Origin: Serripes groenlandicus
Lineage: Eukaryota; Mollusca; Bivalvia; Cardiida; Cardiidae
Reading direction: 5' to 3'
DNA length: 64,000 nt
NCBI GenBank assembly: GCA_031761405.1
Contig: JASEVX010000035.1
Coordinates: 992,001 to 1,056,000, forward strand
This document shows positions 53,915-64,000 of this stretch, one piece after another. Both the position numbers and the translations under genes were made by a program. Positions within the stretch are counted from its first letter, which is position 1, and each line of letters begins with the position of its first letter. Under the pieces are notes generated by a model. The model was not told the origin of the DNA and made no database searches. It saw only the letters and a program-made list of their open reading frames with translations.

Positions 53915-54519
53915 GGGTATCACTAAACAGAGTCTGGTAGAGTCTGGTAGAGTCTGGTCGTCAAATATCCCATTATATCACTGTTTTGTTGTGTTTTTGT
54001 ATTGAAATGAATAAAATAAAGTGCTATTGTATCATATAAATAAAAATAAAAAAGGTATTTGCCTATTTTAGTTCATTTTCGAATGAATATAGAAATAGTA
54101 TATGCGTGGACACGGACACTGGTAGAGTCTGGTCATTATTAAGCAATAAATACAAAGTTTTATACGATTTTTAAGTTATAAAAAGTTTAATTTGATTTAT
54201 ATGTGTCATATTATATATTTATTTCATATATTATTTCAGCTGATAATCGGGAAAATAGTGGAAGATTGAGGATTTTAACGATAACATTGTTTTTCGTAAA
54301 TCAAAATGGCTGACGTGAAATTTCTGTTTATAATGCGGCCCTATCGTACATCTTGATCGAGTTATACACTAAATTCTCTCTCTATTATGGGCCAACTAAT
54401 TGATTAGGTGTGATCAACAGATTAGTGTTATAATTACCAATATTTTAAATGTATGAAAACTACTTGATTGGAATAATGTTATGTTTTATATGTCATTAAC
54501 ATTAATTGAACCAAATGCT
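53915..54519 (+). repeat. Left terminal inverted repeat of the Mutator-like element
   Basis: Pairs with 56345-56959 through shared words such as TGGTAGAGTCTGGTCATTAT, TCAGCTGATAATCGGGAAAA and TTTCGTAAATCAAAATGGCT. Its tip has GAGTCTGGTA repeated three times. Confidence 0.92.
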
Positions 54520-55350
54520 TAGAGAACTATATACTTACTTAAAAGTAATTCATATGAAATTGCAGGATAAATTAAGTTATATCGACCAGAGTAAATTAAT
54601 TTTTTGTTCCGACGAAGAGTTTTCGACTTGTAAAGCCATTGACATATGTATCCCACAAGCCACAAGAGTTCTTTGCGCGAAACATTTGAAGGATAATGCG
54701 GTAAATAAACTCAGTAAGTGTCTTCCTCAACCTGAGGTTAACTGCATTATTTGTAAACTCTTCGGTCCTAATGGTATCTTAAGTGCTGAAACTGCAACCT
54801 CATTCACAGAAATGAACCAAGAAGTATCCAATACACATCCAAATTTGACATATTTAGAACGGATACTTACCAATTTGGAGAAGCATATGTTTCTCCTGAA
54901 ACATCCCTGGCTACCACAACAATGGTTTAATAATGCAAATGAGTCGTACAACCATGTTATCAAAAGGACGACAAACTGGGTAGTCCAGAAATTGCCCGAC
55001 ATGATAGAAAATTTACAATAACTTGAACAGTGTCAAGCTCTAGATGTGAGAGGCGCATTGCACGAATTGGGTAAATATTGTTTGGCGACACAAGCGTCGG
55101 TGCTACATGGACACAGTTAAGTCCTGACCTGAGATCAAGGCGATTTATGAAATTATTGAACTTTAAGTCGCATCACATTTCAAACATCACATCAAAAGAT
55201 AAGCAACTAACATTACCATCCATTACGAGAATTGCACGAAAACTCGGCACGCGCAAACGCCTGAAAAATTGCAAAACATACACAATTGAAAATAAAAAAA
55301 AACCACATTATATTAAAACACATTCATGTAAAAAGGACTGCATATTTTAG
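54506..55350 (+). pseudogene. MULE transposase remnant
   Basis: First open part, 54506-55021: FCSDEEFSTCKAIDICIPQA then TRVLCAKHLKDNAVNKLSK, the second-aspartate region of MULE transposases (usually GTDxExAL...FP.A..L.C..HL..N), then HPWLPQQWFNNANESYNHVI. A stop at 55019 interrupts it. The frame resumes (LEQCQALDVRGALHELGKY) and shifts near 55080 to WTQLSPDLRSRRFMKLLNF and RIARKLGTRKRLKN. The N-terminal zinc finger and first catalytic Asp are absent. Truncated and dead. Confidence 0.88.
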
Positions 55351-55554
55351 TTGCAAACCAACAACAATATATTTTTTATCAATCATTCGCTTATACCTGT
55401 ATGTCAGTTGTACATTCGACATTTTCAACAATAATTCCTCTATATCTGTCTAAAATGTTAACGCTAGGACAAGGTTTAAATTTGAGTACTGGTTATGTCA
55501 CAAAGAAGCAGACATAAAGAAGCGGAAAATATAAACCAAAAACAATGAATAAAA

Positions 55555-56060
55555 ATTCCAAAAAATGGAGCTCTGTGTAGGGTCTTTTTTGTTAACCTAA
55601 AATGAGATCACGTCACCAATTAGAAACGAATTGAATCAAGCACACCTAAATCTTGAGGATACAAAATAAACCGGCATACATCTGTTAGAGATTCGGGTTG
55701 AGACAAATGTGTTAAGGGAGAATTCCGGGTTTGTCCTTTGCGTATCACTCGATTTAATAGCGAGCTGGCAGGGGAAGGGCTCTATATTGACTCACAGGTT
55801 TCGCGGGTAATGTTGGCCCGGGGTTCACATGTCGGCAATGTCTGCATGTTAAACAAGCGCTGCGAACACCCTAAGCTAGCACGCTCAACAGTGGTGCAGA
55901 CACGGCCGGTAGCTGGGTGCTGCTGCTCGGCCATGCTTTAAATCTCTATCAAATGAATGTACATAGAACTAAAATCATAGAATAAAAAATCCAAAAAAAT
56001 GGAGCTCTGTGTAGGGTCTTTTACGGCCCTATTTTGGTAACCTAAAATGGAAAACATAGA
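55555..56060 (+). repeat. Internal direct repeat in the Mutator-like element
   Basis: CCAAAAAATGGAGCTCTGTG followed by TAGGGTCTTTT occurs at about 55557 and 55991, each followed by GTTAACCTAAAATG or GGTAACCTAAAATG. Confidence 0.88.
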
Positions 56061-56344
56061 ATAAATTCCCAAAATGATATAATATAGATCCAAACATTAA
56101 ATTTTAGGCCATGAGAGAGTTCCTCCACGTGGTGTGGCCTGGATACAATATTTCCCAAAATGCATTTTATGAACTATATCAGGATATATATTTATTGTTC
56201 AAGTTAAAATATTTTTGCATATTTTTAAAAAAAAATGCAAAATGGTTTAGTTTGATTCTATTTTTTGCGGAATGTAGTAACTACACACTCTCTTTAATTT
56301 CATATGAACTACCTTTAAGTAAGTATATATAGCTCTCTAAGTTT

Positions 56345-56959
56345 TTGGTTTAATTAACGTTAATGACATATCAAACATACAATTATTCCAATCTATAGTA
56401 GTTTTCATACATTTAATATCTTGGTATTGTTATAATATAATTATAACACTAATCTGTTGATCACACCTAATCAATTAGTTGACGCATAATATAGAGAGAA
56501 TTTAGTGTATTACTCGTTCAGGACGTGCGATATTGCCGCATTATAAACAGAAATTTCACGTCAGCCATTTTGATTTACGAAACACAATGTTATCGTTAAA
56601 AATCCTCAATATTCCACTATTTTCCCGATTATCAGCTGAAATAATATAAGAAATAAATATATAATATGACACATATAAATCAAATTAAACTTTTTATAAC
56701 TTAAAAATCGTATAAAACTTTGTATTTATTGCTTAATAATGACCAGACTCTACCAGTGTCCGTGTTCACGCATATTATATTTCTATATTCACTCGAAAAT
56801 GAACTGAAATAGGCAAATACATTTTTATTTTTATTTATATGATACAATAACACGTTAATTCATTCATTTTAATACAAAAACACAACAAAACAGTGATATA
56901 ATGGGATATTTGACGACCAGACTCTACCGGACTCTACCAGACTCTGTTTAGTGACACCG
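56345..56959 (-). repeat. Right terminal inverted repeat of the Mutator-like element
   Basis: Complement of the left TIR with scattered substitutions and small indels, roughly 90 per cent alike by eye. Confidence 0.92.
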
Positions 56960-56969
56960 TACCAAACCT

Positions 56970-57722
56970 AGTGGTAATTTCGTTATGATTGTGTTATTAA
57001 TTAGGTCTTTGGATTACTTGATATCTACAACAAAGAACACAAATACAAATTTACCTTTAAATAAAGATTATGTTACAACTGTGACCACACACTTGTAGAG
57101 AACATATACATACAATGTATATGTCTCTGAATATAACACGTAAACAGATGTTTATGCAACTAATAAATAAAATTTGAGGACATCATGAGTAATCTCCCAT
57201 TTAGCCACTTTGTTTTAAAAATCAGTTTTAAACTTATTTAGTTTACATTGCTTGCGAAACAAAGTGTCACAAGTGTGTATTCTTTTTTTAAAGTTAATAT
57301 TTCGGATAAGGATATTATGAATGTAAAATTCGGTTCTTGAAAAAAAAAGGCCGGAATACATTTGAGACATCCCTCGATTTTGACACAAGCTATGCCGAGT
57401 TATTTCCCTTAGATGAATGGGTTTGGTCACAAACATTTGGGACAAAGTATCTATTTGGCTTTACCTTTACATATATTTAATTTAAATTCGACCCTTTCTG
57501 ATCAGATATTTAAGTTTTTACATGTTTTCAGCTTTAGGTAATACAAATTACCCGCTTGTAAATAAAAACGAAAATTTTCGGGTGGTAAACACATCATTTG
57601 AAGTTACTTCCCTTGTAACATCAATGTCCGGTAGCCATTTGTAAACAAACAGTTGGCAACAGGGTTCGATAGACGGATAACTGTTTGCGAATGAAGTCTA
57701 ATTGAGCGCACACATCGTTAGA
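56970..57722. other. Upstream region of the small membrane protein gene
   Basis: AT-rich, no repeat recognised. It presumably holds the promoter and 5'UTR, but I saw no clear core promoter. Confidence 0.4.
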
Positions 57723-57796
57723 ATGTGGCAATATTTCTACGCACATGCAGCTTACCACATGTGTCGGTGGTTTGAACAGGGAAATCGTCTTAAGAT
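57723..57796 (+). CDS. Small membrane protein exon 1
   Basis: 24 codons + 2 nt from ATG to a GTGAGT donor. The spare AT plus the first A of the next exon makes Ile. Found by working back from the phase of exon 2. Confidence 0.68.
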
Positions 57797-60162
57797 GTGA
57801 GTAATTACATCGACAAGACTGCCTCTTAATTCAATTAAGTAACCCTATTTCCGGATACTCTATATATCGGATAAAATTAGCAGTTTCCGTTTCTGCAGAG
57901 CTCTAGATAGCATTCAACAAATCGTATTTGACACTAACCATATGATGTGGGTACTCAAACCAATCGGTTCAATGATAGTATACCATCCTTGGGCCTTATG
58001 AGCACCCAAACCATAGGGTACAACACAAAACCTTAATGAATGTTATTGAAAAGAAAAAATGTCTCCTCTTGCCACAATTTTTAACTTTTTTCTAAAATAT
58101 ATCTTTATTTTTTAGTGAATTTCCATATTTATGCTAAGACATTTTCGAAGTTGTCTGCTAGAGATGTGATGGGTGTTGGAACATTTTTGATAATCGTTTT
58201 GATAAATAGTCAAACACAAATTCATGAACATGAATAATTATATGGTTTGTGCTATTTCTCATTTGTCCACAATTTCTAAATTCATCTATATAAGCTTTAA
58301 AAAGCGGTAAAACCATCAGACAACTGATGTCTGTTATTTTATCTGGAACAGGTATAACCCTTTCCCACTTACAACAAATCTGGAGCAGATGATTTTGAAA
58401 AACATTTGGCAAGCATTTGGACATTTTTGTAAATGAAAGTATATATACTTATTGAATAAAATTGAAACCATTGTGTGACAAATGGAGAAATTGCTCATCA
58501 TTTGGCAAATTTCTATATGTTTTCAGAAGTTATCCACTACAGATGCGTCTGACAGAATGTGTCTGCAAGAGTAAAGGGTCAATCCTTTCCCTCATACGAC
58601 AATTCTGCAGTGGACGACTTAGAACATTTTTTGTCAGATGGATGTAACCTGTGACTAAAAGTGGAAAACATTGTGACAAAAGGAGAAATTGCACGTTCTG
58701 TGCAATTTCTTCTTTTGTCACTATGTTTTCAAAACGCCGTCTGCTTTAACCCTTTCCCTCATACGACAATTCTGCAGCAGACGACTTAGAACATATTTTG
58801 TCAGATGGATGTAACCTGTGACTAAAAGTGGAAAACATTGTGACAAAAGGAGAAATTGCACGTTCTGTGCAATTTCTTCTTTTGTCACTATGTTTTCAAA
58901 ACGCCGTCTGCTTTAACCCTTTCCCTCATACGACAATTCTGCAGCAGACGACTTTGAACATATTTTGTCAAAAAATAGAAAATCTCAATAATTGAATGGA
59001 TATTAAACCTATGACAAAAAGTGGAAAACATTGTGGCAAAAGGAAAAATTGAACGTTTTGTGCAATTTCTTCTTTTGTCACTTTGTTTTCAAAAAGCCAT
59101 CTGCTACAGAGGCGTCAGAAAGCGTCTATATGAGGGAAAAGGTTAATTATGTTAACTTTTCAGATCCCTGTTTCTACTGATCATTGCTGCTCTCCTACCA
59201 GTCGCCCAGCTGTATGTGATACTGTTGGAGAAATCACAGAGACACTGTGAACAGCCCCTACTCTCCCTTGCCATTGCTTCAACTGTACTCACATTCTTCA
59301 CTGTTGGTGAGTTTTAGCCCAATCTAATCAAAACAAGACCTATTTTCCGCTGCATTGTTACCTGTGGGTCTTCTCAGATTAACTTTTGCTTCAGTTTATC
59401 AAATGTTCACCTACTTAATTGTGACAAATCAACATATAGGAGACAACCCGAATAAATAAAGAGTTGATGGCCAAGTGTTGCCTTATATAGTAACTAGTCG
59501 AACGTTGGTTGAATCATTTAAATTCCATGCAAAGAAAGATGAGCACAGTCCTGCTAATGATAATGTTATGTATAGGGTCAATACCAGTATTAATGACTCA
59601 ACATTTCATGAGGCATCGTCAGATCCCATTCTATGTACCGTATAATATTTTGAATTTATTCTTAAAAGATTGCCATCACCCTTTCTCACATACAGATCAT
59701 TAATAAGATTACCATTTTCTTTTACCAAAAAAATATTTTCAGTGTATGCAAATTCTACTTTTACAATAATTTGAACTATTCAATAGATATCTTTTCATTG
59801 AAGAGATTTGCTGTTATGAGGGAAATGATTTGCATTCTTTGTCAGAAACCATCTTCAGCATCAGGGTTAATGAATTTCCCACATTTACAACAAATCTGTA
59901 GCAGACGACATTGAAAGACACTGGGAAAAAAAATGTGACAATGTGCTATATATATGAATGTTTTATTATCGAATAGAGTTGAAAACATTATGGCAAATTT
60001 ATGGAGAAATTGCTCATTATGAGCAATTTCGCCTTTTGCCATAATGTTTCCAAAATTCTTCTGCTTCATAGGCATGATCAGAAAGCGTTGATATGTGGGA
60101 AAGGGTTAATGACATTTTTAGCTCGACTATTCGAAGAATATGAGAGCTATACTACTCACCCT

Positions 60163-60200
<38 letters not shown>

Positions 60201-63200
60201 CGTCACACTTTGGTTAAGGTTTTGCATGCAAGTTCTTAAATACTACATGTATTGCATTGAAACTTTCTACAACCCTACCAAACTATCACACCAATGTAGA
60301 TTATCAAGTTAGATAACTCTATCCTGCATTTTATGCAAGTTATGGCCCTTTTTTACTTAGAAATTCTGGTTAAAGTTTTGCGTGCAACTAAAGTAAGAGT
60401 CCATATCTCAGTATTTAATTGATGCATTGCATTGAAACTTTATACAGCACTACCCAACTATCACACCTATGTAGATTATCAAGTTAGATAACTCTATCCT
60501 GCATTTTATGCAAGTTATGGCCCTTTTTTTACTTAGAAATTCTGGTTAAAGTTTTGCGTGCAACTAAATTAAGAGTCAATATCTCAGTATTTACTTGATG
60601 CATTGCATTGAAACTTTCTACAACCCTACCCAACTATCACACCTGTGTAGATTATCATCTAAGATAACTCTATCCTGCATTTTATGCAAGTTATGGCCCT
60701 TTTTTTACTTAGAAATTCTGGTTAAAGTTTTGCATGCAACTAAATTAAGAGTCCATATCTCAGTATATACTTGATGCATTGCATTGAACCTTTATACAAC
60801 CCTACCCAACTATTACACCTATGTAGATTAACAAGTTAGATAACTCTATCCTGCATTTTAGGCAAGTTATGGCACTTTTTTTTACTTAGAAATTCTGGTT
60901 AAAGTTTTGCGTGCTACTAAATTAAGAGTCCATATCTCAGTATTTACTTGCTGCATTGCATTGAAACTTTCTACAACCCTACCCAACTATTACACCTGTG
61001 TAGATTATCAAGTATGATAGCTCTATTCTGCATTTTATGCAAGTTATGGCCCTTTTTTTACTTAGAAATACTGGTTAAAGTTTTGCGTGCAACTAAATTA
61101 AGAGTCCACGTCTCAGTATATACTTGATGCATTGCATTGAACCTTTATACAACCCTACCCAACTATCACACCTATGTAGATTATCAAGTATGATAACTCT
61201 ATCCTGCATTTTATGCAAGTTATGGCCTTTTTGGACTTATAAATTCTGGTTAAAGTTTTGCATGCAACTACATAAAGAGACCATCTCTTAGTAACTACTT
61301 GATGCATTGCATTGAAACGTTATACAGCCCTTACCAACCAGCATTTTATGCAAGTTATGGACCTTTTTGGACTTAGAAATTCTGGTTAAAGTTTTGCAAC
61401 TACATTTAGAGTGTAATCTCAGTAACAACTTGAACAATTGTATTGAAACTTTATACAACCTTTCCCAATTGTACAACTATAAACACAACCAATTAAGATA
61501 ACTCTATCCTGTATATGGTGCAAATTGTTGCCCTTTTTTTACTTAGAAATTATGGTTAAAGGTTTGCGTGCAACTACATTAAGAGTCCATATCTTAGTAA
61601 CTACTTGATGCATTCCATTGAAAGGTTATACAACCCTATCTAACCATCAAACCTATGAAAATAATCATGTTAAATAACACTATCCTGCATATAATGCAAA
61701 TTATCACCCACTAAGAAATTGTGGTTAATGTTTTGCATGCAACTACATTAGAGTCCATTATCTCGGTAACTTAAATAAGCGGTGGAATAGTCGAGCGCGC
61801 TGTCCTCCGACAGCTCTTGTTAAAAGGTGTATTTTATAATGATTTACCCTTTTACCTGTTTCAGATAATTTTTGAGGGTTTTGCAACATATCATTTTTGA
61901 AAACATTGTGGGAAAAGGAGATTCTGCTCAGAACTATCAATTCATATTTTTTTCCATGATGTTTTCAATAATATATATAGAGGATCTTACATGAGTGCTT
62001 ATTTGTTATTGTTTTTATGAAACGAGTCAACTGAAATAATATGACACGAGGCTCTGCCGAGCGTCATATTCGTTTCAGTCGACCAGTTTCATAAAAACAA
62101 TATCAAATAAGCACGAATGTAAGATTCTATTTATCACATAACACCATAAAAAGATTGTTTTAAATCTTTAAATCGATCTTTCTTCGTCCTAATGTAAACA
62201 GTGACTGAAGTTCACCCCGAAGTTCAAATGCATACTTCCACTGTAATAAGTAGTGCCTATTAATAACCTTTTGATTTTATACAAAATTAGCAACAAGGCA
62301 CTTATAAATATTTCATTTATCTAGATTTATTCTCTTTAAACAATATTTTTAATAAATGCCAAAATTCAGAACAATTATAAACACTATGATTTAAAGTGAC
62401 GTCACACTGGAGTGACGTCACATACGTGCTGTGAGTCGGCTATTTATGTATGATATTTATGTCACTGCTTTATGTCACTCCTGGAGCGCAAGTTATGTGA
62501 TAAATCATAATATTATATCATAATTTTCAGCTGTTGCAATTTTGTTCTCAAATCTTTTAAACGCTTTCCCACTTGCAGACAAGTTTAAGGCATTTGCAGC
62601 AGACAACTTTTGAAAACATTGTGGGGAAAGGAGAAAATTGCTTATACTAAGAAATTTCTCATAATGCCAATTTTTCTTTTAACCCTTTACTACATATAGA
62701 CGCTTTCTGACGCCTCTGCAGCAGACGACTTTTGAAAACATTGTGGGGAAAGGAGAAAATTGCTTATACTAAGAAATTTCTCATATTGCCAATTTTTCTT
62801 TTAACCCTTTACTACATATAGACGCTTTCTGACGCCTCTGCAGCAGACGACTTTTGAAAACACTGTGACAAAAGAAGAAATTGCTCAAAACAAGTAATTT
62901 CTTCTTTTGCCACAATGTTTTCAACACTTTTCAGTAATAATACAAACATTTATAGAGCTTTTCCATGTTTTGCCTAGATGTTAACAAAGTCATCTGCTGC
63001 AGAATTGTTGTATGTGGGAAAGGGTTAACTCTATAAAATAATATATTTTCTTTTATAGGGATTTTCCACGATAAAGCGTTACTGGTAAATGTTTTCAAAG
63101 TTGTATGCTGCAGATTTGCCAAAGTCAATCCAGGGGTTGTGAGTTTGAACCCCAGCTCGGCCAACATTCTCACTGTGCCGAGAGTCATTCGTCTTTCACT

Positions 63201-63577
63201 GATTGGCTTACAGTCTAAAACTATGTGGAAGAAATCAGCCATTTGCTTGGAAAGAATTGTTGTGCATTGGTGTGAGAAAGCCAGGAAACCGCATGAGTAG
63301 GTGCAGTGATATGACTGAAAAATTGTTGAAAACAGCGTTAAACCATAATCAATCAATCAACCAATCAATCTCAACACATATTTATATAAACTGTTTGTTT
63401 TCTTCTGCAGGCTTCACCTTCCTGTTCTGTATATTCATACCTGTCCCAAGAAGTGTGAAGATAGTCTTCCATGTGTTTGGAGCTGGAGCTCTTATTCTGG
63501 GATTGATGACAGCATGGAATACATTCCAGGCAAAGGAGCTTTGTGTTAGTAGTTTTATTTACCCTTTTCCAAAGTGA
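57723..63577 (+). CDS. Small multi-pass membrane protein (3 exons, 127 aa as read)
   Basis: Exons 57723-57796, 59164-59306 and 63411-63577 join in phase (2 then 1). The ATG at 57723 has A at -3. The protein has a short N-terminus with aromatic and His residues (MWQYFYAHAAYHMCRWFEQG), then three hydrophobic helices: SLFLLIIAALLPVAQLYVIL; LLSLAIASTVLTFF running into FTFLFCIFIP; and VFHVFGAGALILGLMTAW. The PVAQLY...C..PL..LAIAS pattern recalls TMEM272-like four-helix proteins; a fourth helix would need another exon, and a GTTAGT donor at 63545 would allow one beyond the window. As read, it ends KELCVSSFIYPFPK. The family is tentative; the exon structure is better supported. Confidence 0.72.
57945..58020. 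repeat. Short imperfect inverted repeat
   Basis: TATGATGTGGGTACTCAAAC and GAGCACCCAAACCATAGG resemble the stem at 10583-10665. Confidence 0.5.
58356..58577 (-). mobile_element. Diverged MITE family A copy
   Basis: AACCCTTTCCCACTTACAAC start, GAAATTGCTCATCATTTGGC degraded hairpin, AGTAAAGGGTCAA end. Confidence 0.7.
58579..59146 (-). repeat. MITE family A head-to-tail array (167-bp period, 3 starts)
   Basis: TCATACGACAATTCTGCAGY starts follow each CCCTTTCCC at about 58579, 58746 and 58913. The first two units stop at CGCCGTCTGCTT; the third runs to a full right end GAGGGAAAAGGTTAA. The first two are near identical and share a deletion, so one was copied from the other. Confidence 0.93.
59164..59306 (+). 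CDS. Small membrane protein exon 2 (TM1 and most of TM2)
   Basis: 1 nt + 47 codons + 1 nt; ACTTTTCAG acceptor and GTGAGT donor. Strongly hydrophobic, with a short polar loop EKSQRHCEQP between helices. The MITE array before it ends only 17 bp upstream of the exon, just outside the acceptor. Confidence 0.8.
59867..60109 (-). mobile_element. MITE family A copy
   Basis: TTAATGAATTTCCCACATTT start, GAGAAATTGCTCATTATGAG hairpin, GTGGGAAAGGGTTAA end. Confidence 0.83.
60163..60198 (+). repeat. GGCGTC hexanucleotide microsatellite, 6 units
   Basis: Perfect repeats; reads as Gly-Val in one frame, not coding. Confidence 0.97.
60204..61765 (+). repeat. About 175-bp satellite array, about 9 units
   Basis: GATGCATTGCATTGAAACTT recurs about every 173-177 bp from 60250; other unit words are ATCCTGCATTTTATGCAAGT and TTCTGGTTAAAGTTTTGC. 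Later units are shortened. Confidence 0.95.
61985..62513. mobile_element. Nested palindromic element
   Basis: Left hairpin: TCTTACATGAGTGCTTATTT / AAATAAGCACGAATGTAAGA and GTTTTTATGAAAC / GTTTCATAAAAAC. Outer pair: TTTATCACATAAC at about 62132 and GTTATGTGATAAA at 62493. Two TGACGTCA sites lie between. Confidence 0.78.
62397..62420. promoter_or_regulatory. Two CRE palindromes (62397-62404, 62413-62420)
   Basis: TGACGTCA twice, 16 bp apart, inside a palindromic mobile element. They could act as an intronic enhancer, but may be only part of the element. Confidence 0.35.
62556..63028 (+). repeat. MITE family A head-to-tail array (122-bp period, 3 starts)
   Basis: TTAACCCTTTACTACATATA starts at 62679 and 62801, and a diverged start at 62556. 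The first two units end after GAGAAAATTGCTTATACTAA; the last has a full hairpin and a GTGGGAAAGGGTTAA end. Confidence 0.92.
63123..63365 (+). mobile_element. 5'-truncated SINE (family of 48122-48420)
   Basis: Starts in mid-head (CAATCCAGGGGTTGTGAGTT, GAACCCCAGCTCGGCC), body GTGTGAGAAAGCCAGGAAAC, end GCGTTAAACCATAATCAATC. Lies 45 bp before the last exon of the small membrane protein gene. Confidence 0.82.
63411..63577 (+). CDS. Small membrane protein exon 3 (TM2 end, TM3, possible stop)
   Basis: Acceptor TTCTTCTGCAG, then GFTFLFCIFIPVPRSVKIVF and a third helix. Either it reads to TGA at 63575 or it splices at the GTTAGT at 63545 to an exon beyond the window. Confidence 0.75.
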
Positions 63578-63586
63578 AGACATGCT

Positions 63587-63777
63587 TTGACCCTTTCCCT
63601 CATACAACAATTCTGCATCAGACGATTTTGAACATATTTTCTCAAAAGACAGAAAATCTCTAAAAATTGAATGGATAACCTATATATTATGCTATGAATA
63701 AAAGTAGAAAACTATGTTTTCAAAAAGCCGTCTGCTACAGAGGCGTCAGAAAGCGTCTATATGAGGGAAAGGGTTAA
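63587..63777 (-). mobile_element. MITE family A copy, hairpin deleted
   Basis: GACCCTTTCCCTCATACAAC start and GAGGGAAAGGGTTAA end. It begins 10 bp after the possible TGA of the small membrane protein gene. Confidence 0.82.
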
Positions 63778-63971
63778 GACATCTGCAGCAGATGACTTTT
63801 GAAAATATTGTTGCAAAAGAAGGAATGACTCATAAGAAGCAATTTTCTCTTTTGCCCCTTTTTCGCCTCTTTTCAATTATTATCGTTTATAAATAAAGTT
63901 TGTTTCATATTTTCGTCTTGATGTTTTCTATGTTATATGCTGCAAATGTATTGTATATATGAGAAAGGGTA
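63778..63971 (+). mobile_element. MITE family A copy lacking its left terminus
   Basis: GACATCTGCAGCAGATGACT start, degraded GACTCATAAGAAGC hairpin, ATATGAGAAAGGGTAAA end; directly abuts the previous copy. Confidence 0.7.
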
Positions 63972-64000
63972 AATTACTATCTTTATGTTTGCCTCTTTGC

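Larger units (their letters stand above)
53915..56959. mobile_element. Mutator-like DNA transposon, 3045 bp, long TIRs
   Basis: Perfect 9-bp target duplication TACCAAACC (53906-53914 and 56960-56968). Ends GGGTATCACTAAACAGAGTC and the complement CGGTGTCACTAAACAGAGTC. Terminal inverted repeats extend about 0.6 kb on each side. Inside are remains of a MULE transposase on the plus strand. A 9-bp duplication, long TIRs and transposase type all fit the Mutator superfamily. The gene is broken, so the copy is non-autonomous. Confidence 0.95.
60117..61822 (+). repeat. Compound repeat with inverted tips around a 175-bp array
   Basis: Starts TAGCTCGACTATTCGAAGAA and ends GGTGGAATAGTCGAGCGCGC then GACAGCTCTTGTT; GCTCGACTATTC and GAATAGTCGAGC are inverted. 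Confidence 0.75.

Noticed and set aside
55738..55941. 67-codon open frame inside the Mutator-like element
   Set aside because: No similarity to transposase parts; likely chance in a GC-richer patch.
63203..63410. N-terminal extension of the last membrane-protein exon
   Set aside because: This open stretch is SINE sequence; the coding part begins after the TTCTGCAG acceptor at 63410.

Overview
The window is eukaryotic nuclear DNA, almost certainly from a bivalve mollusc. This is inferred from AT-rich sequence, short exons in long introns bounded by GT/AG, and a very dense load of small repeats of the kinds common in bivalve genomes: tRNA-headed SINEs, hairpin MITEs, AGGTCAAGGTC-type arrays and GGTC arrays. 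I cannot name the species. No prokaryotic features, CRISPR array or operon is present.

Three spliced genes could be rebuilt by joining exons whose splice phases agree. (1) A plus-strand gene (about 1334-15859, 5' end not resolved) encodes a protein ending in a domain like the microtubule-binding stalk of dynein heavy chain, but it stops straight after that domain, so it is a stalk-like protein and not a dynein; IQANK1-type proteins are the best guess. (2) A minus-strand gene (27527-37278, ten coding exons, 416 aa) is a complete rhomboid-related intramembrane serine protease with N-terminal EF-hands, the WR motif, the HxxxN motif, the GASGG catalytic serine and the catalytic histidine. A second first exon at 44244-44342 has the same splice phase and would give a 390-aa isoform. 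(3) A plus-strand gene (57723-63577, three exons, 127 aa as read) encodes a small multi-pass membrane protein, possibly TMEM272-like.

Most of the rest is mobile or repetitive DNA. The dominant element is a 210-235 bp hairpin MITE bounded by TTAA and CCCTTTCCC termini, with at least 30 full or partial copies. One copy interrupts a foldback element whose uninterrupted relative elsewhere in the window shows the empty TTAA site, which supports a piggyBac-type mode of insertion. Pieces of this MITE have repeatedly been amplified into short tandem arrays (117, 122 and 167 bp periods). Other elements are a second TTAA MITE (one copy starts exactly at the stop codon of gene 1), palindromic MITEs, SINEs with clear target-site duplications, a 3.0-kb Mutator-like transposon with about 0.6-kb terminal inverted repeats and a perfect 9-bp duplication (53915-56959), and several satellites, including a 28-bp array whose single-copy ancestor is still visible 9 kb away.

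Layout: 1-16 kb stalk-domain gene and its introns; 16-27 kb repeats only; 27.5-37.3 kb rhomboid gene; 37.3-44.3 kb repeats and the alternative first exon; 44.3-53.9 kb SINEs, MITEs and one 200-base assembly gap; 53.9-57.0 kb Mutator-like element; 57.7-63.6 kb small membrane protein gene.
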